A stretch of DNA of 64,000 nt from Terriglobales bacterium. GTDB taxonomy: Bacteria; Acidobacteriota; Terriglobia; Terriglobales; Acidobacteriaceae. This document shows positions 1 to 7,792 of this stretch, piece after piece. The notes under the pieces are model-generated. The model saw only the letters and a program-made list of their open reading frames with translations. It did not search any database and was not told the origin of the DNA. Every line of letters begins with the position of its first letter. Position 1 is the first letter of the stretch. The DNA lies in contig DASTZZ010000083.1 in NCBI GenBank assembly GCA_035764005.1, forward strand, positions 1-64,000, in the 5' to 3' direction. A program made the translations under genes and the position numbers.

Positions 1-63
1 GAGGCCATCATCACCATTCCACTGCGGAGTTCGCATGAAGACGCGAGTCCTCATCGTCGATGA
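1..63 (+). CDS. C-terminal end of a probable sensor histidine kinase (partial)
   Basis: The reading frame open from base 1 encodes about 20 residues beginning EAIITIPLRSS and stops at a TGA at 61-63. The I-T-I-P-L pattern is how the HATPase domain of LytS/YehU-type kinases commonly ends, and the frame runs 29 bases into the LytTR regulator that follows, as in translationally coupled kinase/regulator pairs. Only the tail is present, so identity rests mainly on context and could be wrong. Confidence 0.45.
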   Translation, partial: EAIITIPLRSSHEDASPHRR

Positions 64-793
64 CGAACCGATCGCCCGGCGCGGTATCCGTCGCTATCTG
101 GCCAAACACAACGACATTGAAGTTGTAGGCGAGGCGGCGAACGGAATCAGTGCGGTGGAACAGATCAACGAACTTCATCCCGACATCGTTTTTCTCGATG
201 TGCAGATGCCTGATCTGGACGGTTTTGGAGTCATCGAAAATGTGGAGCCATCTGCGAGCGCCGCTCCCGTTTATGTCTTCGTCACGGCTCACGATGCGCA
301 TGCCATTCGCGCATTCGAAGTTCACGCTGTTGACTATCTGTTGAAGCCATATGATAAGGAGCGATTTGCCAAGGCCCTGGTTCACGCACTCCAGGTTGTC
401 GAACAGCGCGGGACAGCAAGTCGAGGTCTGGAACCGCTGCTCCAATCCCTCCGTCGTCTTCGCCCATTGGAACGCTTTGTAGTAAAGGATAAGAAACGGA
501 TTTTCTTTGTTCCCGTTTCCCAGGTTTTGTGGATCGAAGCTGCGGGAAACTATGCCTGCATACACACCGCCAACGACAGTCACCTGTTGCGGGAAACCCT
601 GGCACAACTGGAAGAGAAGCTCGCGCCACACCACTTCATCCGAGTGCGGAAATCGGCCATCGTGAACAGTGCCCGCATTAGCGAGATTCATCCGATGTTC
701 GATGGGGTGTACGACATCATACTGGCAGAAGGAACGGTGGTCACGTCGAGCCGCAGATACGCTCACAAGCTACGGACGCTGCTGGAATCTTAG
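35..793 (+). CDS. LytTR-family response regulator
   Basis: DNA-binding response regulator of 252 residues. The receiver domain (about 1-120) has the acidic pair D9-D10, the phospho-acceptor D55 in FLDVQMPD, T84 and K104, so it should be phosphorylatable. Residues about 150-250 form a LytTR DNA-binding domain (FVVKDKKRIFFV, then the IEAAGNY and HHFIRVRKS segments typical of the family). The ATG lies inside the end of the preceding kinase-like frame with GGAG just upstream, which supports this start. It probably acts as the output of that kinase. The target genes cannot be told from the sequence. Confidence 0.92.
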   Translation: MKTRVLIVDDEPIARRGIRRYLAKHNDIEVVGEAANGISAVEQINELHPDIVFLDVQMPDLDGFGVIENVEPSASAAPVYVFVTAHDAHAIRAFEVHAVDYLLKPYDKERFAKALVHALQVVEQRGTASRGLEPLLQSLRRLRPLERFVVKDKKRIFFVPVSQVLWIEAAGNYACIHTANDSHLLRETLAQLEEKLAPHHFIRVRKSAIVNSARISEIHPMFDGVYDIILAEGTVVTSSRRYAHKLRTLLES

Positions 794-1614
794 TCTTGGC
801 TACTGTGATGTAAATCGGCGCGTCGGCATGGAATGTCAACGGCGCGAAGATTGATCCGCTGCCGTAAAAGTGTGCAAGATGGCTAGTTACCAAAACAATT
901 CTTCCTCCAACGCTCATTCGCGCCAGCATCCCGTTGACGAAATTTATCTGTGCGATAAGGTTCAGTCGCATACGACGTCGGCGCTGGAGGATGTGCCATC
1001 ACGAAGGTTGAGAATCCCAACGAACGACCAAGCTCAAAAACTTCGTAGCAAAATTCGCAACAACCGTGCCTAAATCTGTTTATTTGTGCTTAGAAAAATG
1101 CTTGGGAAATCACTGAGCCATTCATTTTTAAGTCATGAATTCGGAATCAGTAGGTTGAAGGTTCAATTCCTTCCGCTCTTACCAAATCCGCTGCTTTCAG
1201 TGCCGCGGTTACGAAATCAGCCGCACAAAAAGCGAGTTGGAACAAACTGCTCGCGTCACTAAATCATGTTGGGCATCAGCAAGTGTCGCGCGCGATCGGT
1301 TTGAGCATGGGTAGAAACACCTTCGTCCGCATGGCCACGTTGCCGTCGCAAAGAAATAGAAGTAATGGTCATCGTTTGCGCCACCATCCATTTTCCGAAC
1401 AGGCCGAGCGCAGCCCGCGAAGAAACCGAGCGATACCGAGGGCAAGAGCTTTCCTCGCGCAAGCTCGGTTGGCAACCAGTGCGATACGGTTCTCTTCACT
1501 GCTGCGGTTATCCTCGTGGGGCACCGCAGCAGTGGTTGTTCTGTCATCACATGCCAAACGCCGACGATTGGGCAATGGGGGCTGGCGTGTCTCTATTCTG
1601 GTCTTAATTTCGAA
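794..1614. other. Gene-poor interval of about 820 bp
   Basis: No reading frame here has a recognisable domain, and the short frames overlap each other on both strands as in non-coding DNA. Its one recognisable element is a tRNA 3'-half at 1140-1184. It separates the LytTR regulator from a convergent secreted-protein gene. No insertion-sequence ends or integrase remnant were seen. Confidence 0.6.
1140..1184 (+). pseudogene. 3' half of a tRNA (possible attachment-site scar)
   Basis: Read 5' to 3', this holds an anticodon-loop-like TTCGGAA (1140-1146), the 3' strand of an anticodon stem (TCAGT), a five-base variable loop AGGTT, a perfect T arm (GAAGG, loop TTCAATT, CCTTC; 1157-1173), a seven-base acceptor strand CGCTCTT, discriminator A and an encoded CCA (1182-1184). 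The body resembles tRNA-Arg genes. The matching 5' acceptor strand, D arm and 5' anticodon stem are absent upstream, so it is not a complete tRNA. Truncation at the anticodon loop is the usual break for tyrosine-recombinase attachment sites. Confidence 0.6.
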
Positions 1615-2748
1615 TCAGTGTTTTTCGTTTTGCCCGTCATTCTGGTCTTCGGCGTCGTTATCGTCATCGTTCTTCACTTGAGGCGTGATGGTGCCAAACA
1701 GCCCGTGTTTGAGACCGTCAATTCCCGCACTGAAAAACAGAGTGTTCGAGGCACCGTTGGTGGTAGTACCGCCGCCGAAAGAGATTGCCCAAAGCCCGTC
1801 GATGGACAGCGCTCCGCGCCTGCCATGCAGAAAACCGACAAACTCACCCGTAGCAGGATCAAACGCAGCGATTCGCCCGCTGCCGAGGTTGCCGATCAGC
1901 AGTCGATTGCTAAGTTCCCCAAAATTTGACGGAGCCATCGCGATACCCCATGGCGCGTTCAGGGCGGCTTCTCGGGATTTCAGGCGCATCAGCAAATTTC
2001 CGCCGGTGTCGAAGATATCCACTGCGCCCAATCCGCGCCCGAACGCGGGCGGCGTTGCGCCATTGGCGTAGGTGACGATCAGATTGCTGCCGATCGCCTG
2101 GATATTGAATGCCACGAGCCCGGCGGGCAGCGCATTATCAACGAATTGCCCTGGGACCGTCGTCGGTTGGAAGTGGGAATCGAAAACGTCGATTGAGCCG
2201 GTCTTATGATTCGCGGCATACAGTAATGTCGCTCCGTTAAACGTCGCGGAGGTTAGGCCCGTGTAGATTGCATGGGAAGAGTTGTCTACGGCGATGACTG
2301 CTGTCGTTCCGAGAGCCGGCACCCAGCCCGAGATTGTTCCATCGAGTGTGGAGAAGATAAAGCGCGCCACACCCGCAGGAGAACCGACCATGAAATCGCT
2401 CGTGCTGGCGTTGAAGATGACGCCCGTCGGAGTGCTTTTTGTGCCCGCGGGAGAACTTGGCGGCGGTGGAACGGTGACGATCAGCCCCTGCTTGGTGCCG
2501 TCTGCGCTGTAAAGCGTGGAGAGGCCTGTGCCTTCGTCACTGGCCCACCACGGAGTCGCAGGACCGCGTGTCAGACCGAATGGGTTCACGAGATCGGCGT
2601 CGGTGTGAGCTGCGAAGCCGGCAAGGTCGGAGACGAGGTTAGTCTGTTGGTAGTGCGCCCCGTCGTCAGCCAAAAGCGACGGCGCGGAGAGCGTAACGGC
2701 GAATAATGCAAGTACGAAGCGCATGGTGCAGGTACGGAGCAAGTGCAT
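1615..2748 (-). CDS. Secreted TIGR03118-like beta-propeller protein
   Basis: A 377-residue exported protein. Residues 1-27 form a signal peptide ending near LLADD. The mature part (YQQTNLVSDLAGFA, NPFGLTRGP, TPWWASDEGTGLSTLY, ALNAPWGIAMAP, LLIGNLGSGRIAAFD) fits the TIGR03118 family, proteins of unknown function with an NHL/six-bladed-propeller look found in Acidobacteria and in PEP-CTERM organisms. The C-terminus is Asp/Asn-rich and shows no sorting signal. The start is well supported: a perfect AAAGGAGG lies about six bases upstream. It is transcribed alone toward the gene-poor interval. Substrate and role are unknown. Confidence 0.8.
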   Translation of the reverse strand: MHLLRTCTMRFVLALFAVTLSAPSLLADDGAHYQQTNLVSDLAGFAAHTDADLVNPFGLTRGPATPWWASDEGTGLSTLYSADGTKQGLIVTVPPPPSSPAGTKSTPTGVIFNASTSDFMVGSPAGVARFIFSTLDGTISGWVPALGTTAVIAVDNSSHAIYTGLTSATFNGATLLYAANHKTGSIDVFDSHFQPTTVPGQFVDNALPAGLVAFNIQAIGSNLIVTYANGATPPAFGRGLGAVDIFDTGGNLLMRLKSREAALNAPWGIAMAPSNFGELSNRLLIGNLGSGRIAAFDPATGEFVGFLHGRRGALSIDGLWAISFGGGTTTNGASNTLFFSAGIDGLKHGLFGTITPQVKNDDDNDAEDQNDGQNEKH

Positions 2749-2941
2749 CGATTCCTCCTTTGAAACAGAGTTGGTTGTCGCGGACGCTCTGGCGATGCGT
2801 CCGGATAAGATTCACCGGCAGGCGACAGGCTGCCGGCTAAAAACATTGCCTCCCGAGCCCCAAACATTTGTCAGTGGCATGTCAAAAGGTGGTCAAAACT
2901 TGCTGGGGTCGAAAAGGCCGTCGCGGTGAGGAACACGTTTA

Positions 2942-3300
2942 AGGAACATCTCGCGTGCTCACGCAACTTCGGAGGCGGTTAAACCCTATGACTTGTCCTG
3001 GTGTCACCGGCTCGAAGACGAGCAGTTCGTAACCTTGTGGGAATGGATGCATGGAATGGAGGACAGCTTTGACTACATGATTTTCACGTCGTCTTCTCTG
3101 TCCAGAATCACAGCCTCAACCTTGATCGTCGATGGGGATTGCGACCCACTATCCGCTCGGAAAGCGGTAGACATGTATCGTGCAATTCCACAGTCCGGTC
3201 TTGGGTGGCGTCAATCGGAGACCATGGGCCGTGGATTGGATGGAACACGTCACGGACCAGCAATATCGGAAGTGAGGCGCAATCGAAGCGAAGCACAATC
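2942..3300 (+). pseudogene. Decayed alpha/beta hydrolase fragment
   Basis: One frame reads SEAVKPYDLSWCHRL, then DSFDYMIFT, then ITASTLIVDGDCDPLS and VDMYRAIPQS. This is the late part of an alpha/beta hydrolase, where the acid residue of the triad (here in VDGDCDPL) precedes the MYRAIP helix. The last family strand and catalytic His are not continued cleanly in frame, and there is no N-terminal half with a GxSxG nucleophile upstream. Only a TTG at 2993 could start the frame. I read it as a gene remnant left of the SDR gene. Confidence 0.55.
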
Positions 3301-3305
3301 TGAAA

Positions 3306-4013
3306 ATGGCTGACAAACCACGAATCGCATTAGTCACCGGCGGAAACCGCGGCATCGGCTTTGAAGTTTGCCGGCAACTCGCAGAGCGACGATTTACCGT
3401 GCTGCTCACCGCGCGCGATGCGGACAAGGCTCGGGCGGCAGCGGCAAAGATTGAGGTTACCGGTCACATCGAGCCGGTCGCCTTGGATGTTTCCGACCCG
3501 CGCAGTATCGAACGAGCCGCTGCTGAGGTATCGAAGCGGCACGATCACCTCGATGTTCTCGTAAACAACGCCGGAATCAATTACGACACATGGGAAACTG
3601 CTGAGAGTGCCGAGATCGACGGCACAGTGACGGAGACGATTAGAACGAACCTGCTCGGGCCTTGGCGTGTCTGCCAGGTGTTCCTACCCTTGCTGCGAAA
3701 GAGCACAGCAGCTCGAATCGTCAATGTGTCGTCAGAGTCCGGATCTCTGGAGCACATGGGCGCTGGTCCGCCTGCATATCAAGTCACCAAGGCCGCTCTC
3801 AATGCGTTGACTCGTACGCTCGCAGGCGAGCTTCGTCACGCTCACATTCTCGTAAACTCGGTGTGCCCAGGGTGGGTGGCAACCGATATGGGCGGCGCTG
3901 GCGCTCCTCGTTCCATTGCCGAGGGCGCAGCCGGAATCGTCTGGGCGTCGACGCTTTCCCAAAATGGTCCCACCGGCGGCTTCTTCCGCGACGGTAAGCC
4001 GCTGCCGTGGTGA
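3306..4013 (+). CDS. Short-chain dehydrogenase/reductase
   Basis: A 235-residue classical SDR predicted to oxidise or reduce a carbonyl/alcohol group with NAD(P)H. The cofactor motif TGGNRGIG is at 11-18, NNAG at 87-90, a catalytic Ser in NVSSESG (about 140-146) and YxxxK as Y158/K162. The overall pattern (LVTGGNRGIGFE, PGWVATDMGG near the end) resembles the carbonyl-reductase-like branch, and R15 and the Asn before it favour NADPH. It follows directly after a hydrolase remnant and may once have shared a transcript with it. The substrate is unknown. Confidence 0.88.
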   Translation: MADKPRIALVTGGNRGIGFEVCRQLAERRFTVLLTARDADKARAAAAKIEVTGHIEPVALDVSDPRSIERAAAEVSKRHDHLDVLVNNAGINYDTWETAESAEIDGTVTETIRTNLLGPWRVCQVFLPLLRKSTAARIVNVSSESGSLEHMGAGPPAYQVTKAALNALTRTLAGELRHAHILVNSVCPGWVATDMGGAGAPRSIAEGAAGIVWASTLSQNGPTGGFFRDGKPLPW

Positions 4014-4128
4014 GAATCACGTTCTCCGAGGACAAACAAGGGCAGAGCTGTGCTGTTAGGTGCGCGATGAACAACCGCCTCGAGGTCACTGGTAAAAGGC
4101 AGCGGCTGCAACTGTCTCAACTATGGTA

Positions 4129-4159
4129 TTGACATCACTAACTCTACATATGTAGAGTT
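4129..4159 (+). promoter_or_regulatory. Promoter and 20-bp operator-like palindrome for the PadR gene
   Basis: TTGACA at 4129-4134 is a consensus -35. A plausible -10 (TAGAGT, 4153-4158) follows at 18 bp. Overlapping the spacer and -10 is the perfect palindrome AACTCTACATATGTAGAGTT (4140-4159), ending 8 bases before the padR ATG. PadR regulators commonly bind such ATGTnnnnACAT-like or ACATATGT-centred sites and repress their own gene, so autoregulation is likely. Binding is inferred. Confidence 0.7.
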
Positions 4160-4167
4160 TCCGGGTA

Positions 4168-4473
4168 ATGACAGGCGAGGTTCGCATATCCGCACAGACG
4201 TTGTTAGTACTACAGGCATTGCTCGAAGACTCGCACACCTGGATTCACGGCTATGACATCGCATTGCGAACCGGACTCAAATCGGGAACGCTTTATCCCG
4301 TGCTCATGCGACTCGCCCAACGCGGCTGGCTCGAATCGCGATGGGAGCAGCCGGACGACAGCGGCAGACCTCGACACGTGTACCGGTTCACCACTACTGG
4401 ACGCAAACTCGCCCGCATAGCCGTTGCGGAACGAAAGACTGCTTATCCAACCGGCAGACGCTGTCCCGCCTGA
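4168..4473 (+). CDS. PadR-family transcriptional regulator
   Basis: A 101-residue winged-helix protein. Residues about 10-80 match the PadR domain: LLEDSHTWIHGYDIALRTGLKSGTLYPVLMRLAQRGWLESRWE, followed by the wing RPRHVYRFTTTGRKLA. It is short and lacks the C-terminal coiled coil of long PadR proteins, so it belongs to the small class that dimerises through terminal helices. It sits just downstream of a perfect palindrome that should be its operator and 9 bases ahead of a membrane-protein gene, an arrangement in which PadR usually controls the adjacent membrane protein. Confidence 0.9.
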   Translation: MTGEVRISAQTLLVLQALLEDSHTWIHGYDIALRTGLKSGTLYPVLMRLAQRGWLESRWEQPDDSGRPRHVYRFTTTGRKLARIAVAERKTAYPTGRRCPA

Positions 4474-4482
4474 GAGGATCTC

Positions 4483-5082
4483 ATGCTCGAATCGATTCTT
4501 CTGCGGATACTAACCGGTCTTATGCAAAGGCTGCCGGAGGAACACTCTGTCTGGTGCAAAGCGCTAATCGCCGAAGCTGCCGAAATTCACAAAAGTGGAG
4601 AACGGCTGCGCTGGATGACAGGCGGTGTTGTGGTTGCACTCAGGACCTATGCCCTCAACCGAATTGACGCAGTCACCACCGACCTGGATGGCAAACGGCT
4701 TCCCGCAATGGTTCTGATCATTGCTTCATACCAGGTTCTATTCTCGCTGGTTCTTGTCGGATTGCTGACTTTTCAATTAGGTCGGGTGAGAGAATCTTGG
4801 ACCGATGCCCTTCCCGTCCTTTTGATCGCGTTCTTTGTCGCAATTGTTCCTGGCGTACTTGGATTCGGATTGCTCATTCTCGACGACGCTGCACGTTGGG
4901 GGACGCTGGTGTTTTCCATCGCCCATGCGTTGCTCGCGTTTCATCGACTCTCGACGGCTCCAGTTAGTCCGACGCTCCCGACAATGAGAATCGTTTTCGA
5001 TGCATTCATCATCGCAATACTCCTTTGTCCGGTAATCCGACGACGATTTCAGGACCGCGCCTTGCAACTCAATCTCCGTTAG
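4483..5082 (+). CDS. Hypothetical membrane protein in PadR operon
   Basis: A 199-residue protein I cannot assign to a named family. The N-terminus (about 1-60) is a soluble, helical segment with LMQRLPEEHSVWCKALIAEAAEI, followed by four probable membrane helices at roughly 66-92, 103-125, 132-150 and 163-182. It starts 9 bases after the PadR gene, with an AGAGGA ribosome site, so the two are cotranscribed. In Acidobacteria PadR genes often precede duplicated-permease (ADOP) or similar membrane proteins. This one is far too small to be such a permease but may be a related accessory. Function unknown. Confidence 0.75.
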   Translation: MLESILLRILTGLMQRLPEEHSVWCKALIAEAAEIHKSGERLRWMTGGVVVALRTYALNRIDAVTTDLDGKRLPAMVLIIASYQVLFSLVLVGLLTFQLGRVRESWTDALPVLLIAFFVAIVPGVLGFGLLILDDAARWGTLVFSIAHALLAFHRLSTAPVSPTLPTMRIVFDAFIIAILLCPVIRRRFQDRALQLNLR

Positions 5083-5091
5083 GAACTGCCC

Positions 5092-5574
5092 ATGAGAAAC
5101 ATGAATTTCCTGAAAATCATTGTCGCGTCGTTTCTCCTCGGGATCAGCGGCAAAGCCCTTGCAAATGAGGACGCGTCTGCTCTTGCCGCGATTATCCAAT
5201 TAGAACGTCGCGACGCTAAAGCGGCGATGATCAACGATATTGACACCCTAGTGTCGCTCTGGACAGATGATGGTGTGCTGTTAATACCGGCTTCTCCGCC
5301 GATCGTCGGGATTTCCGCAATCCGCAGCATCCTTGAGACGCAAAAGCAGCGCTCTGCCGCAGTCCGAACACTCTCGTATGACGAGGATTGGACGGAACGT
5401 CACATCAACGGTAACGAGGCTTGGGAATGGGGATCGATCTCGGTGACCCTTCAACTGCCCGATGGCCGACAAGTGATCCAAAAAGCTTTCATGCTTCGCA
5501 TCTTGTCCAGACAACCTGACGGGAGTTGGAAATTCGCGCGGGCCATCGGCACACCTGCTCCGAAAACTCCCTGA
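5092..5574 (+). CDS. Exported SnoaL/DUF4440-like (NTF2 fold) protein
   Basis: A 160-residue protein with a signal peptide (about 1-25, cleaving near ALANE). The remainder matches the SgcJ/EcaC or DUF4440 group of cone-shaped NTF2-like domains: IIQLERRDAKAAMINDIDTLVSLWTDDGVLLIP, then PIVGISAIRSIL, and a C-terminal DGSWKFARAIG strand. Such domains bind small hydrophobic ligands or act as isomerase-like enzymes; the substrate is unknown here. It begins 9 bases after the membrane-protein gene, so it is probably the third gene of the PadR operon. Confidence 0.8.
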   Translation: MRNMNFLKIIVASFLLGISGKALANEDASALAAIIQLERRDAKAAMINDIDTLVSLWTDDGVLLIPASPPIVGISAIRSILETQKQRSAAVRTLSYDEDWTERHINGNEAWEWGSISVTLQLPDGRQVIQKAFMLRILSRQPDGSWKFARAIGTPAPKTP

Positions 5575-5780
5575 CTTTTGATGAACATGGCCGGGTGATC
5601 GCGTCAGCGGATAGAGCCGATACCGTTCGCGGGAGCGAATGGGTATTTGGCATCTGAGAAAGCGATCACACCGTTATCCGGCACTGAGCATTCGGCAAAA
5701 GAACAGCAACGGCAAACATGAACGCTCCCGTTGTGCACTTTAAGCGTGCTCGTGTCACAAGTTGGGAGGAGGGCTCCCGG

Positions 5781-6482
5781 CTAGTTGCTCCTGAGTGTCT
5801 GTTTGTGTTGAGTTTGCCACCATCCTGCTAACTGAACTGCTGCGAGTATTGCTGTCGTAATCCAGAGGACGTTTCTGTACAGCTGCTCGCGCTTCTCGAT
5901 CCGCTGATAAGCGACGGCGTGTGCGACCGTGAGCGCTACGGCGGCGTAGGTCCACCGTTGCAAGGATTTCCAGTTTCGTGTGCCGAGGCGGCGGAGCGAG
6001 AGATCGTTGGACAGGGCTAGCAATAATAGAAAGAGGAGAGCGGCAATCAGGCCGGTGTCGTTGCCGAAGCCGAAGAGGTCGTGCCGAAGGCGGTGATGCT
6101 CGTCGATGAAATAGAGCCAGGGACGCCCGCGCAGATGCACGTTGATTCCTATGCCGGTATGCACCAGCGCCGTGATCCCGGCCCAGATGCCTATGTCGCG
6201 TCGCAGATCGAAGCTGACTGGATTGGCGCGTCCGCGGATCACATTCCATGGTCCGATCAGAATCGCTGCTCCGGTGAGGAACAGTGCCGGATATGCCGTA
6301 GCAATGCTGAGGTGAGAGATCACGTCTCGTCGCACGGCAAAGAAATGCCAGAAGAGTGCTGTCCCAGCGGCAGCAGCCAGAGCGATCGCTAAGTGGCGCG
6401 CGGCTCGCGCTTGCCAATATGAGAGTCCTCGTCGCCCAGTAGGCGGCTGGACGGGTTGTGCGCGATCCGGTGAGTTTGCCAT
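5781..6482 (-). CDS. Ferric reductase-like transmembrane (cytochrome b) protein
   Basis: A 233-residue integral membrane protein with about six helices, resembling the ferric-reductase-like transmembrane domain (MsrQ/YedZ type). Histidines suited to haem ligation occur in ITALVHTGIGINVH and in WTYAAVALTVAHAVAY. The GIWAGITALVHT and KSLQRWTYAAVAL segments are characteristic. No FAD or NADPH domain follows, so electrons would come from the membrane or a partner protein. No MsrP-type reductase gene is adjacent. It is transcribed alone on the minus strand. Confidence 0.82.
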   Translation of the reverse strand: MANSPDRAQPVQPPTGRRGLSYWQARAARHLAIALAAAAGTALFWHFFAVRRDVISHLSIATAYPALFLTGAAILIGPWNVIRGRANPVSFDLRRDIGIWAGITALVHTGIGINVHLRGRPWLYFIDEHHRLRHDLFGFGNDTGLIAALLFLLLLALSNDLSLRRLGTRNWKSLQRWTYAAVALTVAHAVAYQRIEKREQLYRNVLWITTAILAAVQLAGWWQTQHKQTLRSN

Positions 6483-6573
6483 CGCGACTGAAAGCTTAGG
6501 ACCTCAGCGGCGACTCTGACAGGAAAAAATGAGGTGCAGCTTTGCAAGTTTGTATCTGCTACGCTGCTGCGAA

Positions 6574-6942
6574 ATGACCCCAGAAGATTTTCGCCGCATT
6601 GCTCTGAGCCTTGAAGGCGTTGAAGAGTACCCTCATGCTGGAGCACCTGCGTTCCGCGTCGGCGGCCGAAAGTTTGCGTCCCTTGCCTCGCAAGCCGAGG
6701 GCTACGGAAATCTGATGCTCACATTGGAACAGCAGACTGTATTCGTCGAAGATGCACCTGAAATCTTCCTTCCCATTCCGGGCGGATGGGGGAGGATGGG
6801 ACATACACACATCCGCCTGGCTGCGGCGAGCGAAGATGTATTGTTTGGCGCGTTACGAACTGCCTGGAAGCTGCGGACCGAGAAGAACACAGAAACGAAG
6901 AAAAAACGCCGTCCATCACCGCGACGCGTGAGAAAGAAGTAG
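6574..6942 (+). CDS. MmcQ/YjbR-family protein
   Basis: About 122 residues, matching the MmcQ/YjbR fold (CyaY-like DNA-binding superfamily): MTPEDFRRIALSLEGVEE, PAFRVGGRKFASL, GWGRMGHTHIRL and a helical ALRTAWKLR end, followed by a Lys/Arg-rich tail. An in-frame ATG exists 45 bases upstream (6529), but its extension is hydrophobic and Cys-rich and unlike the family, so the ATG at 6574 is preferred. The molecular role of the family is not settled, though many members occur near nucleic-acid or stress genes. Confidence 0.82.
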   Translation: MTPEDFRRIALSLEGVEEYPHAGAPAFRVGGRKFASLASQAEGYGNLMLTLEQQTVFVEDAPEIFLPIPGGWGRMGHTHIRLAAASEDVLFGALRTAWKLRTEKNTETKKKRRPSPRRVRKK

Positions 6943-6994
6943 ACGTTATCGCGCCAGCGGTCACCGACAATGGTCGCCGGATTTGTTTTTGCCT

Positions 6995-7579
6995 TTACTT
7001 CTTGTTGTCCACTAGCGGGCTGACCGCTATCTGGCGCTCGCGCTCTTTTTCCTGCTGTCTTCGTTTTTGCACGAAGACGTGATAAGTGACGGCGTCCCAG
7101 GCGTTGTGGATGCCGACGAATAGCAGCAGCAACGACGCTGCTGCGACCACAAAAAGCGCGGAGCGTGGGTTAGTTGTGGCCGCACCGGCTGAACCCGTCA
7201 GCATGGCATACGCCGCGATTGGGAGCAGGAGATGGAAGAGCCAGTCTTCAAATTGGGGCTGGTAGGCGGTTTGTCGGCGGACTCGGCGAAGAATGATGGC
7301 CGCATAGACGAGGCCCGCGACACCGGTGATTCCCCAACAGACGGCCGCAGCGTGGATGCCGTGCCATGGCGCGTTGAGGATCGCCGAAAGGAGCAGCACA
7401 GTTCCAAAATGAACGATTGTCGGCGTGGCAAAGGCTTCGCCCGCTTGCTCGGCGCCGCGTCCTATGGGCAGATCGGCGATGAGCGTGATGACGACAAATT
7501 GCAGTCCGATGAGCGCGCCGGCAGACGATCCGACGATCACGTAGAAGTTCTCCCAGCCGGCTAGTGGTGAGGCGTCCAT
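6995..7579 (-). CDS. Hypothetical five-helix membrane protein
   Basis: A 194-residue protein starting MDASPLAGWENFYVIVG; longer in-frame extension to 7897 is unlikely because it runs through the pckG promoter and start. About five membrane helices are visible (roughly 10-35, 58-80, 88-108, 125-145, 155-180), with a basic, Glu/Arg-rich cytoplasmic tail (KRRQQEKERERQ). I recognise the pattern ENFYVIVGSSAGALIGLQFVVITL from uncharacterised acidobacterial proteins but know no function. It is divergent from pckG and may share its upstream region. Confidence 0.7.
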   Translation of the reverse strand: MDASPLAGWENFYVIVGSSAGALIGLQFVVITLIADLPIGRGAEQAGEAFATPTIVHFGTVLLLSAILNAPWHGIHAAAVCWGITGVAGLVYAAIILRRVRRQTAYQPQFEDWLFHLLLPIAAYAMLTGSAGAATTNPRSALFVVAAASLLLLFVGIHNAWDAVTYHVFVQKRRQQEKERERQIAVSPLVDNKK

Positions 7580-7764
7580 GCGAATCGAATAACGATATCG
7601 CATGGAAGGCGTTTGTGTTCGGTAGATCATGCCGACTTCGCTGAAACGCTTCCAGCCAGCGCCAAGAGTCGATGATGCGCCCCATTGCCAAAGCAACGCG
7701 TTACACCTCTGCAGTGTCCAAACGAATGAGGGACTCGTCTTCATAGCCACTCTCTCCAAGCTTG

Positions 7765-7784
7765 TATAATCAATAGTTTTGGAG
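7765..7784 (+). promoter_or_regulatory. -10 box and ribosome site of pckG
   Basis: A perfect TATAAT at 7765-7770, immediately preceded by TG, lies 22 bases upstream of the pckG ATG, and GGAG at 7781-7784 is the ribosome site. No good -35 is seen at the usual distance, so the promoter may depend on the upstream TG or on an activator. The untranslated leader would be very short. Confidence 0.45.
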
Positions 7785-7792
7785 TCATAACG

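Noticed and set aside
11-766. Long open frame on the minus strand over the LytTR gene
   Set aside because: It mirrors the well-supported LytTR regulator and has no family motif of its own.
870-1073. A 67-residue frame in the gene-poor interval
   Set aside because: No family likeness, polar random composition and overlap with frames on the other strand; more likely non-coding.
1209-1681. Several overlapping short frames on both strands
   Set aside because: They contradict each other, lack domains, and one runs into the TIGR03118-like gene; considered chance frames.
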